Of a stretch of 64,000 nucleotides of DNA, positions 55,059 to 64,000 are shown piece after piece. The notes beneath the pieces are model-generated. The model worked only from the letters and a program-made list of their open reading frames with translations, was not told the DNA's origin and made no database searches. How positions within the stretch are numbered: position 1 is the first letter of the stretch; each line of letters starts with the position of its first letter. Made by a program: the position numbers and the translations under genes. Origin of the DNA: Bemisia tabaci. Taxonomy: Eukaryota; Arthropoda; Insecta; Hemiptera; Aleyrodidae. The stretch is from assembly GCF_918797505.1 (NCBI RefSeq), contig NC_092794.1, forward strand, positions 71,771,345 to 71,835,344, given 5' to 3'.

Positions 55059-55845
55059 AATATGTAATTGATTAATGATGCCTCCTATTAAAGACGGCGA
55101 TCCGTAAAAATCTTAGCTTTTCTACGATTCATTAGGATCCATTAGATTCATTGGCATCATACTTCAGATACGATTATATGTTATAATCTTTCCTTAAGCA
55201 CGGTCAAAAGCCATCAAAAATCTACTTCAATGGGTAGATTGACTATTCGATGTTTAAATAGTCTTAAAACTAAACGGTTTTCGCTTAGCATCGTCCAAAT
55301 TTTAAATTTGGCGGGCGAATCTACCTGCTGGTAATGGTTCACCACCCGCCCGCCGAGAGCGCCAGTTCCTCAGCGCGTATCCCCGTAATTCGAAACGAAA
55401 ACAATAGAGAGCGCCACCTTCTTACTGCTCGTAACCAGTCGTAACCCCGTGTCAACAAACCTCGCAACAACAACATCAATACCTAATTAAATCAATCATG
55501 TTTGTGCAGTTTTATTATATTATTATATTATATTTGTGTTCAGTACCTCGTAAAAAGGAACCGCGAAAGATGGAATCTGCCGGGATTCTAAATTCATCAA
55601 CAACAAACATATTAGTTTCTAATAAAAATCCAAGTGTCAGTGCTTGCGTTTTAGCTTCGATAATTGTATGTAATGTAAGTACCTGATTAGTTGTCTAATT
55701 TTGCTTGGTGTATACCTACGGAGTAATTTTGGAGATAGTATATGATGCATTATACAATGCATTTGAATTCCTAGGTTTCATCTGACTCAAAGTGTTCGCT
55801 GCTATTATCGGAGAATTGAGCGTTTCCTATCGGCCCCTCTGCAAT
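55059..55845. other. No recognisable feature
   Basis: AT-rich unique DNA; no gene was recognised. Confidence 0.4.
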
Positions 55846-56310
55846 TATGAGATTAGTCCAAGGACCCTTTAGGAACTTAATTAATGACTCAGGTGGTGCT
55901 TTTGAGCCAACTTTTAAAGAATTAAAGGCATTTTTTTAAAATCTACTGTCCATGAGCTCTCCGTCTGACCGAAGTGCTCTCCTCGCTACATGACGCGTAA
56001 CCCTTCAATTTTTAGTTTAGTCCAAAGACCTCACAGGAACTTAAATTAATGAACCAGGTGGTGCTCTTATGCTAACTTTCGAAGAATTAAAGGCATTTGT
56101 TTCTAAAATTTACAGTCCTTGAAAATGAGCTGTTTGTGATGTCGCGGAGCAAAGTGCCCTACTTTTGGGCCTCGTAATCCCTTGAATTTTGAGTTTAGTG
56201 CAAAGATCTTTTTGGAACTTAAATTAATGACCCAGGTGATGTGCTTGATGCCCATTTTTAAAGAATTAAAGCCATTTTTCAAAATTTACAGTCTTTCAAA
56301 ATGAGCTTTC
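55846..56310. repeat. Diverged tandem repeat, ~170-bp unit x3
   Basis: TTAGTCCAAGGACC, GGAACTTAATTAATGACTCA, GGTGGTGCTTTTGAGCC and GAATTAAAGGCATTTTT recur in the same order starting near 55853, 56019 and 56197. The units end in AAATTTACAGTC and GAGCTNTCCGTGTGA-like sequence. Old, diverged array without a recognised coding frame. Confidence 0.6.
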
Positions 56311-56594
56311 CGTGTGATTTTGCTAAAAATGGACGATTGAGCGTCGCCCCCCCAAATTTTAGCGTACCTCAAAATCGTTGGACGTGCATAAGGAGACCAT
56401 AGATATGGTGTCCTGTGCCAATTTTGAATGAAATCGAACAGATAGATTCTGAGATATCGCTGTAGACAGATTTGGGGGACGCCACACGGACGGACACACA
56501 TTTTTTCAAGTATGGTTATTTTTACTCCTGGGACCTTAAAACGTCTAGAAATGATGAAATTTCAACTTTTTTTTTTTTTTTTTTTTTTTTTTTG
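56311..56594. mobile_element. Possible retroposon 3' end
   Basis: AACAGATAGATTCTGAGATA and TCGCTGTAGACAGATTTGG are followed by ACGGACGGACACACATTTTT, CTGGGACCTTAAAACGTCTA and GAAATTTCAA, then a T run of 32 ending at 56594. I associate this ordering (a GACAGA/GACGGAC block, then a terminal conserved stretch) with 3' ends of insect LINE or SINE elements from general knowledge, but no body or reverse transcriptase was identified. Confidence 0.35.
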
Positions 56595-58362
56595 GAGGAT
56601 GACAATACTTCCTCTCTACCCTATGGGAGCGAGAAAGTAAAACAAGCAGGAAGCTCCAACGCATTGGCGTCGGAGAGCGGCTCTGGGGGCAGTAGTTGTA
56701 GTCAAGAATGAGGGCCTAGACACATTTTGTCATTGATGTACAATCCGACAACTGTCGATTCATGTTTTGTAACTTAGACGGTTTCCCTGGTAACCTTTGT
56801 TTGCTATCAGCTGATATCGAGTAAATGACTAGGAAGCTCCAACCCAGTGGTTAAAGCTTCCTTAACCGCGAAAACTTTAAAATTCAAATTTTCAAATTTT
56901 GAACGTAAAGTACATTTTTTCCATCACGAGATAAAAGCACAAACAAGTTTTGAATTGTTGACTGTATCACCATGATTCCAAAAATACAATACACAACATA
57001 GCATTGACTAACAATAAAACAGTATGCAATAAAATAAAGTCATGACAAGGAACATAGCCGAAAATGGCGCCGATTCCCATCAACCAACGCGCGGTCTCTA
57101 CAATGTAACATGCTGCATTGATACTCCCCAGCTGGGACCGTCCGGAATAGCAGCTCTAGTGCAAGCACCAGAGCCGCTAAAAGGGGGAAAAGGAAAAGGA
57201 AAAGGGAAAAAAAAACACAGAAATTTAAATTGCGGATAAATGAATCGTACAAGCTCAGGAGAAACCGTGCGAAAAAAACAAACGATATCATAACAACTGG
57301 CCTCATTTCATCGTCTCTATTTAAACTGGAGATGCTTCAAATAATACACGCCATTTCCGTAACGCAACGAAGAGTTCTTGAAGCAACGCAACGAAGGACT
57401 GCCAAGTAAACAATTGTCTCGCGCATTATCTGGTTCAGTTTTTCGTAGTTGGAGAAAAATAACTGATTTGACATCGATGCGAGGCGGCTGCGATTTGTAT
57501 GAAATCATTTTTTTCACGGTGGATGTGTGTGCGCGTGGTGATAGACCCTTTTCCCTCTAATCCGTTCTCGCGTCCGTAAAGTACTGTTTTATTTACTGTT
57601 CGTGCTGCGGCTTTTAATATGTATTCATTTTTATTGCTCCCTCGATGCACCCATTTGTGGGGTCCTTTCTTCGGCCGAATCCAATGGAGGGCGAGTTGTG
57701 TGGCGATCAAAATGATCCCGTTTAAAATTAGGGCCCGAGAAGTCACGTCGTCAGAGGTTGCATCAGAAGAGGAGACTTTGCGTAAATTTCAGAAATTATA
57801 CTCTGAAATATTGCCGGGTCCCCTCAAACAAAGACATTCCTTGTGAAATTATTCGGAAGTAAGTCTGTTATCGTCGTCAATCGAAAAGAAAATATTTTGA
57901 AAGAATGGCTGAAAACTACCCAATAAAGTTAATTTCATACGCTGGAAGCATGTTTTACACGTTATTATGACTCAGTTATCAAAGTGTAACATCAAACCTG
58001 TTGTGCGTTCTGAATGTAGCATAGAGTGACGACAAGGATTTCTTGATTTATCGTTGAATCCTGCGCCGAAAAATTCCCGAGGATTCTGTTGAATATTACA
58101 AAATATAGTGCTTTTTCACACAGTATAATTATAGTGTTTTGGCGTTTTGGTCATCAAATTTTGTCCAAATTCTACAAATATTTAAAAAAAAAATCTGGGA
58201 GATTTTTTATTTTTGGTACTACTATTATTCTACTATTCGCTTCCTGCTTGACAAAGGAGAATATAAGCACCCAGAATTTCCCAGGCATTATGTGTGTGTA
58301 TTTAGCCTATTTCACTTATTTCCTTGTCGGTAGCCGAAGTGCAAAATCAAGTGCAGACATCC

Positions 58363-58374
<12 letters not shown>
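56595..58374. other. No recognisable gene or repeat
   Basis: Nearly 1.8 kb of unique DNA. Frames at 57040-57846 on both strands have no recognisable domain. Confidence 0.4.

Positions 58375-58434
<60 letters not shown>
58375..58434. repeat. 60-T homopolymer
   Basis: An uninterrupted run of 60 T, the longest homopolymer in the window. Either a reversed poly(A) tail or an expanded slippage tract. No retroposon body was recognised on its right (minus-strand body would lie there). Length is likely to be uncertain in assembly. Confidence 0.85.
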
Positions 58435-58436
<2 letters not shown>

Positions 58437-59121
58437 AAACTAGTCAACATAATTACTTGAAAACTTCTCTGATTCTTCTTCTCTATTAAGCCTTGTCTTC
58501 ACGAAACGTTTCACGGGGTTGATCCCAAGTTTGAGTCGTAGGATTCAACTTCCGGACTTTTTCCCTGCTGTTGAAAAAACAACAAAATTTGTTTTTCTAC
58601 TCTCTGAGTCACTCTTAGCACTCGTCTCGGTATATTGTATCAGTAGTATCGGTCAGTTGTATCGGATAGTGTATCAGTATTGTGTTCAAGTATCGTCTCG
58701 GTATCAGTTTTAACTAACTCAGTATTTTTCCCAAATTCGCAAGTGCGATTTTTCCCTATGACAAATCCAACGAAACGTCCCGTGGAGACAAGGCCTTATT
58801 CGAACATTCTGTGTCTATTTCAAGCCTTACAATGAAAATTTGACCTGTTTCTACTCAATAAATAAAATAGGAACGAAAAGTTTGAAAAATCGCGATGGAG
58901 GTACGCGGTTTTGCATTTTAGTCATATCGATGTGTTACGTTTTTGTCGTAAATCACATAGGCAAATGATTTTGTAGACAAATATCAGTCGTAAAAATGTC
59001 GATTGGATTGAAGGTATGAAATTTTACAGACTGTCTCGAACATTTCTTTTTCTCGATGTTCACGGATGCATTTCGTGGGCGAATTGCTGCGATCAACAAG
59101 TGGACGCGTTCGCGCGGCCGA
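58435..59121. other. No recognisable feature
   Basis: Between 58617 and 58705 the words TCGGTAT, TATCAGT and GTATCGG recur as a degenerate short repeat. No gene was recognised. Confidence 0.4.
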
Positions 59122-59358
59122 CGCACAGTGGATCGAGTCAATGAGGAGGGTCGGACATGACATTTTTTACTAAAACTGCAAATTTTGATATTTATTCCGT
59201 CATATCATCAACTTCAAGGGGTGCTTCCAGAGAACAATTTTACGAGGGAACCGGTGAAACTACTTCCAGAGCCTCAAAGTTTTGTTTAAACAGAGTTATG
59301 AGCGTTGAAAGTTTCCAAATTTGGTCCGACCTCCCTCAGTGACTCGATCCGTTGTGCG
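59122..59358. mobile_element. F2 MITE copy
   Basis: Starts CGCACAGTGGATCGAGTCAA and ends AGTGACTCGATCCGTTGTGCG. The interior has the family order CAAATTTTGATATTTATTCC, CCTCAAAGTTTTGTTTAAAC and TTTGGTCCGACCTCCC. The next F2 copy begins immediately afterwards. Confidence 0.8.
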
Positions 59359-59359
59359 G

Positions 59360-59596
59360 CGCACAATGGATCGAGTCAATAGGAAAGGTCGGACAAAATT
59401 TGGAAACTTTAAACGCCTATTACTCCGTTTGTGCAAAATTTTGAGGTTCTGAAAGTGGTTCCATTGATTATCTCGTGAAATTTGCTTCTGGAAGCATCCT
59501 TTGAAATGTAAAATGTGACGAAATAAACACCGAACTTTGCAGTTTTAGTCAAAAATTTCATGTCCGACCTCTCTCATTGGCTCGATCCACTCTGCG
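59360..59596. mobile_element. F2 MITE copy, opposite orientation
   Basis: Starts GCACAATGGATCGAGTCAAT and ends ATTGGCTCGATCCACTCTGCG, with the interior reversed relative to the previous copy. The two lie back to back with no spacer, so either one inserted next to the other or the pair formed by inverted duplication. Confidence 0.8.
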
Positions 59597-59750
59597 CTCG
59601 GGGAAAATCTAGATCTTTGATCAAGTCGAATTTTCCGCAGCAATACGACTCATAACTCCACTTACACAAAACTTCGAGGTTCTAAAAGTGGTTCCATTGG
59701 TTTCCTCGTGACATTTTCTTCTGATAGCACCCCTTGAAGTTGATAATATC

Positions 59751-60001
59751 GTCACCTTCCAGGCAAAGTATTACAAGCGCCATGCGACGTTTAAAAATTT
59801 CCGCCGCCATTTTATTTTTTTACAGAGAAATTGTTCAACGAAGCTGTCCGAAAATTTCACTGAATTTTCTTTGTGCTGCCAATAAAATTTAGTGCAATTT
59901 CCGAACAGATTCAACCAACAATTTCTCAGTAAAGAAATAAAATGGCGGCGGAAATTTTTAAACGTCGCATGGCGCTTGTGATACTTTGCCTGGAAGGTGA
60001 C
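59751..60001. mobile_element. F3 MITE copy nested in F2, TSD ATAT
   Basis: Starts GTCACCTTCCAGGCAAAGTA and ends TACTTTGCCTGGAAGGTGAC, 251 bp. The interrupted F2 target gives ATAT before the left CGTCACC and ATAT after the right-hand GGTGACG (60527 region), supporting a 4-bp duplication once the additional insert is removed. Confidence 0.8.
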
Positions 60002-60444
60002 AAAATCTTGCCGATACGAAGGATCGCTGTCCCTTATTTTCGTCGAAGAATACACTTTTTTGCAAGCTGTATTGGTAGCCAAAAAAAAAATAAATAAATA
60101 AATTATGCATGCATGCTGCATTCATTGCATTTGCTGTGCAGTCATATTTGAGAATAAACGTTAAAAATCGCGATATACAACCATATTGTGGTATGTGCAG
60201 CGTTACCCAGAGCAATCGAGACATCTCAAAGACGAATAAGTACAAACTGGACTTCATTTCGCAATCAGAAACTAAAATCTCTGACTCGGTTTAGAAACAA
60301 CGTAATTAGCATTATTTTCCCTATGCACACGGTGTTTTTTTACGGATAGATAGACAATGTAGTTCCTCATTGCGAAATGCGGTCCAATTTTAGATTCCTT
60401 ACAAAACAAAATGCTTATTTCCTAGTAAATAATAATTTTTCAGT

Positions 60445-60526
60445 AATTTCTCAGTAAAGAAATAAAATGGCGGCGGAAATTTTTAGACGTCGCATGGCGC
60501 TTGTGATACTTTGCCTGGAAGGTGAC
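60445..60526 (+). repeat. 82-bp direct copy of the F3 right half
   Basis: Positions 60445-60526 repeat 59920-60001 with one difference, TAAACG against TAGACG. The 443 bp between the copies (60002-60444) match no family in the window. The arrangement looks like an insertion that duplicated 82 bp of its target, or a repair event. Confidence 0.85.
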
Positions 60527-60612
60527 GATATGACGAAATAAATATCAAAATTCGCAGTTTTAGTCGAAAATTTCATGTCCGACCTCTCCGATCGACTCGA
60601 TCCGTTGTGCGG

Positions 60613-60964
60613 CGGGCGAGAATCCGCGAGCTGCCAAGCTCCCACAACGGCCGAGTCCGATGAGGACACGAAAAGGAGGGAAATTAATCGGCGTGACCTC
60701 CGGTGGCCCCGTTCGGCGTTTGGCACGGCCGCGAAAAACACGGCCCGCCGACGTCCGCCGTCACGTCGCGTCACCGCCGCCGCGACGCGACGTCCCCGAA
60801 GAAGCGCCACCGCCCGGACGCGCGCCCCATCCCCGAACGGATTTCATTCCATTAAAATATGATTACCTGAATTTGATCGAGTATGATCGCGAAATCATCG
60901 CTGGAATGTTTACATTCCCTTTTTCTAGTCCTAACGAGCGGTCGCGAGACCCCGCCGGGGAGGA
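60613..60964. other. CpG-rich patch, no gene recognised
   Basis: Strongly GC-rich at 60610-60840; frames open on both strands because of the composition. Confidence 0.3.
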
Positions 60965-61217
60965 CTGCCGCGCTCAGCAAGACCGCCGTATGAACATCCA
61001 AGTGTTGCCAAATTGCCCCGGAATAAACATGTATTTTCGAAGATAGTGACGGAGATTTCTCCTTAGAATTTTCAGACTCTTTAGATAATATTACGAACAA
61101 AATCCTCTTAAAAACTGGAGTGAAAATATTCACAAATTTTCCCGAAAATTCGTGACTTGTCGAAGGAAATTTGGCAACGCCTGAAGGCTCATACGGTGCT
61201 GTTCCTTAGCACGGTAG
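60965..61217. mobile_element. F1 MITE copy, TSD AGGA
   Basis: Starts CTGCCGCGCTCAGCAAGACC and ends TGTTCCTTAGCACGGTAG, 253 bp. AGGA flanks it at 60961-60964 and 61218-61221. Confidence 0.84.
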
Positions 61218-61825
61218 AGGAGGAGATGGTCAAGGGGGATGGAGGTGGCCTGAGGGGGGGTTAGGGGGAGGGGAGAGGGGGCGGGGGGTTCCAGCTGGCC
61301 GCGCGCGGTCGTCTTTAACGAGATGAGCCGGGGTTTGAACAACCTGTCAACGCGCAAATCGGGTTTATCTGTCAAAATGAACAGGGACCGCGGGGCATTT
61401 ATACGGCGAGCCGCGCGGGCGGGGCGGGCGGGGGACCTGGAGATTGAAAGAAAGAAGCTAATATTACATTCGCGGACTCTTTGCATATTCATTACTTGCT
61501 CCGTTGGTTCCGAGCAGGCCTCGCCCGTCTCGGAATTAAAATATTAATTTAATATTTGATCGTTGATCAGGTTGATTTGCAGTTTGTTTCCCTCTCCTCC
61601 CGCCCGCGGACCTGCCTCCCCACCCCCCGTGCCCCCCTCCCCCCCGGGGGGAGGGGAGGAGTGTCACGTCGGGAAGGATCTTACCGGGAACTCACGGCCG
61701 CGGCTCGGCCACCGAGGGGCTCAAGTCCCGGCCGACGGGATGAGGGGGACATCAGAATTTTAATCGGGGGGGGGGGGGTTTCTGAGCCCGTGTCGCGCGT
61801 CAGTGTAGCGCTTCACTCGCCTAAT
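61218..61825. other. G-rich and CpG-rich patch
   Basis: Positions 61225-61295 contain repeated G runs of three to seven (G-quadruplex candidate), and 61610-61660 and 61766-61779 have further C and G runs. No gene was recognised. Confidence 0.4.
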
Positions 61826-62077
61826 CTGCCGTGCTAAGGAAAAAAGCCGTATGAGCCTTCATGCGTTGCCAAATTTCGATTGATAAAACACGAATTTCCT
61901 GGTAAACTCATGAATATTTTTTTCCAATTTTTCAGATAATATTGTTTGCAATTTCACCTGAAGTTCCTGAAAATTTCAAGGGAAAATATTGATAACTTTT
62001 CTCAAAAATAAACGTTTTATCGAAGGAAATTTGGCAACTCTCGATAGCTCGTGCGGCGTTCTTCATTATCACGTCGG
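61826..62077. mobile_element. F1 MITE copy
   Basis: Starts CTGCCGTGCTAAGGAAAAAA and ends GTTCTTCATTATCACGTCGG, 252 bp. The right end has several substitutions and the flanking 4-mers do not match. Confidence 0.75.
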
Positions 62078-62120
62078 CAAACGGGCGGCGCGAAATCCGA
62101 CAGTGATTGCAGTGGGAACG

Positions 62121-62357
62121 GCACTCAGTGAATCGAGTCAATCAGAGAGGTCGGACATGATATTTTTTACTAACACTGCAAATTTTTATGTTTTTTTTCG
62201 TTACATTTTAAATTTCAAGCGGTGATTTTAAAAAAAAATTCACGAGGAAACCAATGGAACCACTTTTAGAACCTCAAAAGTGTGTATAAATGGAGTTGAA
62301 AGAGTTTAAAGTTTCCAAATGTCCGACCTCTTCTATTGACTCGCGATTCACTGTGAG
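62121..62357. mobile_element. F2 MITE copy
   Basis: Starts CAGTGAATCGAGTCAATCAG and ends TTGACTCGCGATTCACTGTG, with GAGAGGTCGGACATGATATT, CCAATGGAACCACTTTTAGA and AAATGTCCGACCTC inside. Confidence 0.76.
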
Positions 62358-63380
62358 GCAGTGCGGCGCTTATCACGGGATCAGCCATTTTCCCAGTATT
62401 TGTCTCCTGAATTTGTCTCATTTTTTGCAACACTTAATGGAACAAAATTGAACCGTTTTTTTTTCAAAATCACGTGAGCGCCAATTTCTAGTTTGATGGT
62501 GGAGGGGTTGTTGTTTCTTAGTTTTCTCTGGGATAATCAATATTGTCTGATTTCAAAATAGCCATCTGAAAGAACATACGTTTTTTTGGAATTCGAAGAT
62601 TGTAATCAAAGCGAATAAAACAGTTTTTCACGCATTCGTAATGTTGGCTCCTGCAAGATATGGAAAATAATTGGTTCAATTGTAACTTAATTGGTGTGTG
62701 AATAGAAAATTTGCACGCAAAGCATTCATCGCCTCATCTGAGGATACTTAAAGAGCTAATTTTGCAGTACTTTGTATTATTTTGTTCTGATATGGGAAAT
62801 AGTATAAAAATATCTTTAAAAGTGAGAGAATGTGTCGCTTGGCAGTGTCATCTAGCGTCATTACCTATATAAACACAAGTATCTTAGCAGATAAAATCAT
62901 TGTCATATTTGCTTCCATAATTGTTCAATTTATGGTATCCTAGTGTTCAGTTCGCTAGAAAGTTTTCATTTAAACACAAAATTAATGAAATTTCAGATAC
63001 ATGCTGATTCTCCATCCTCGTAGATTTATGGACAGGGCGAGGGTCATCCAATGACGATTCAACAACCCATGTGCTGATGGAGGTCTGCGACAATGTGTCG
63101 AACGCATACAAGCGCGGTTCTCGCCTACTTACGCCCCAAAGGAGGGAATGCCCTTTGCTACTGCAGTGGATCTAGGATCTCCTCTCGACTCTAACAAATC
63201 GGCAAAAAAAAAAAAAAACATAACTGTTAAAATAGGACTATATGTTCGAAGTTGATGTGCCTGTTTTTCGTTCGTCCAAAAATTAAGCTCTGAATCGAAA
63301 TATACAGTTTTTTCTTTAAAAAAGGTTATAGATTAGAAGAATCCTGATTCATGCCTGATTAATTACCTACTTCGATGAGC
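62358..63380. other. No recognisable feature
   Basis: AT-rich unique DNA with a run of about 15 A at 63206-63220. Confidence 0.4.
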
Positions 63381-63625
63381 ACCTAAGTATCACAATTGCC
63401 ATGCGACGTTTCAAAATTTCCGCCACCATTTTACTTTTTTTACAGAGAAATTGTCGGTTGAATCCATGTGTAAAGCTTCGCTGAGTTTTATCGGCAGCAC
63501 AAAGAAAATTTAGTGAAATTTTCGGACAGCTCCGTCGAAAAATTTCTCGGTAAAAAAATAAAATGGCGGCGGGAATGTTTAAACATCGCATGGCACTCGT
63601 GATACTTTGGCCGGAAGGTGACGAC
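63381..63625. mobile_element. F3 MITE copy
   Basis: The left end is diverged (CACCTAAGTATCACAATTGC) but is followed by CATGCGACGTTTCAAAATTT and CCGCCACC. The right side carries ATGGCGGCGGGAATGTTTAA and ACTTTGGCCGGAAGGTGAC. The central GCAGCACAAAGAAAATT runs opposite to the copy at 6936. Confidence 0.7.
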
Positions 63626-64000
63626 TATGTACTCGGATTTCCTCGTGGTTTACTTTTTTACTCACTTATTTATCCGGCGACTTTTTGATATCACCGTCTG
63701 GATCAACTTTCTGGTTAATTTGTCAACAGTTCGTTAATCGATTGAGGGATCGAGTGACGAATGAGATAGGCCGAGCCAGTCCCGTTGGCCGCCCGAGAGT
63801 TCGTGTCGGCCGCGCCACTTGGGCAAATCCGATTAGTCGATCGAATTAATCGGGCGGAGGACCTGATTCTTCCTCTCCGTTCACTTGGGGGTCCTCCGAT
63901 TGTCTGCGACATTTCGCGGACAGGTGGTTTATCTCCAGATCTGCGCATCTACGTCTGTGTCCAGCTTGACTTTCCTGAGGCTTGGCCCCCAAGATTTGCT
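63626..64000. other. No recognisable feature
   Basis: Mixed-composition DNA to the end of the window; the 77-codon minus frame at 63715-63948 has no recognisable domain. Confidence 0.4.

Larger units (their letters stand above)
59597..60612. mobile_element. F2 MITE copy split by F3 and a 443-bp insert
   Basis: The left part (59640-59747) carries the reversed family interior (TAACTCCACTTACACAAAAC, GGTTTCCTCGTGACATTTTC, CACCCCTTGAAGTTGATAAT). The right part (60527-60612) resumes with GATATGACGAAATAAATATC and ends TCGATCCGTTGTGCGG. Between them lie an F3 element and a further insertion. The left end before 59640 is diverged. Confidence 0.7.

Noticed and set aside
1..64000. CRISPR arrays or prokaryotic operons
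   Set aside because: No regularly spaced identical short repeats with unique spacers and no bacterial gene organisation; the repeats are MITEs and satellites.

Overview
This window looks like non-coding DNA from a repeat-rich animal genome, most likely an arthropod; a hemipteroid insect is plausible but unproven. The reasons are overall AT-richness with CpG-rich patches, a Jockey-type non-LTR retrotransposon, dense short inverted-repeat elements (MITEs) and microsatellites, and the absence of bacterial-style gene packing. I recognise no host protein gene, rRNA, tRNA or CRISPR. The only convincing protein is a 904-residue retrotransposon ORF2 at 41108-43822.

Most of the sequence can be sorted into a few recurring MITE families, named here by their ends. 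F1 (CTGCCGTGCTAAGG ends, about 253 bp) has about 16 copies, and seven of these carry exact 4-bp target-site duplications (TSDs). F2 (GTGGATCGAGTCAAT ends, about 235 bp) has about nine copies. F3 (GTCACCTTCCGGCC ends, about 250 bp) has four copies plus a duplicated half. F4 (ACTGAAAAAAAA ends, about 410 bp, interior full of TTACC/GGTAA) has four. F5 (TGGACGTATTTMTGC ends, 77 bp to 2.6 kb) has about ten. F6 (GGCGGATCCA ends, about 157 bp) has three plus a half. F7 (GGCCGATTATTGAA ends, about 275 bp) has two plus a fragment. F8 (CACTGGAAAA ends, about 228 bp) has one full copy and two parts. Several single elements have recognisable TSDs, including two hAT-like elements with perfect 8-bp TSDs (50329-51163 and 24328-24496) and one 8-bp-TSD element inside an F2 copy (35589-35900).

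Layout. 1-9 kb: sparse F1, F2, F3 and F6 copies in AT-rich DNA. 9-12 kb: a 129-bp coding-phase minisatellite and degenerate repeats. 12-25 kb: dense F1, F2, F5, F6 and F7. 25.2-25.9 kb: a hexanucleotide array. 26-39 kb: mixed MITEs with nested insertions. 39.3-46 kb: the Jockey-like ORF2 between two near-identical 1.79-kb direct repeats. 46-52 kb: a possible minus-strand exon, a T-rich low-complexity block and a hAT-like element. 52.4-55.1 kb: a large foldback element with tandem 130-bp units in its arms and another palindrome in its loop. 55-64 kb: tandem repeats, a 60-T run and a cluster of F2 and F3 elements with an unusual 82-bp duplication.

The most notable structures are the LTR-like arrangement around the non-LTR ORF2, the 2.6-kb nested foldback, and the set of MITE families with readable TSDs and dated nesting. 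All calls come from reading the sequence by eye; no alignment or database search was run.
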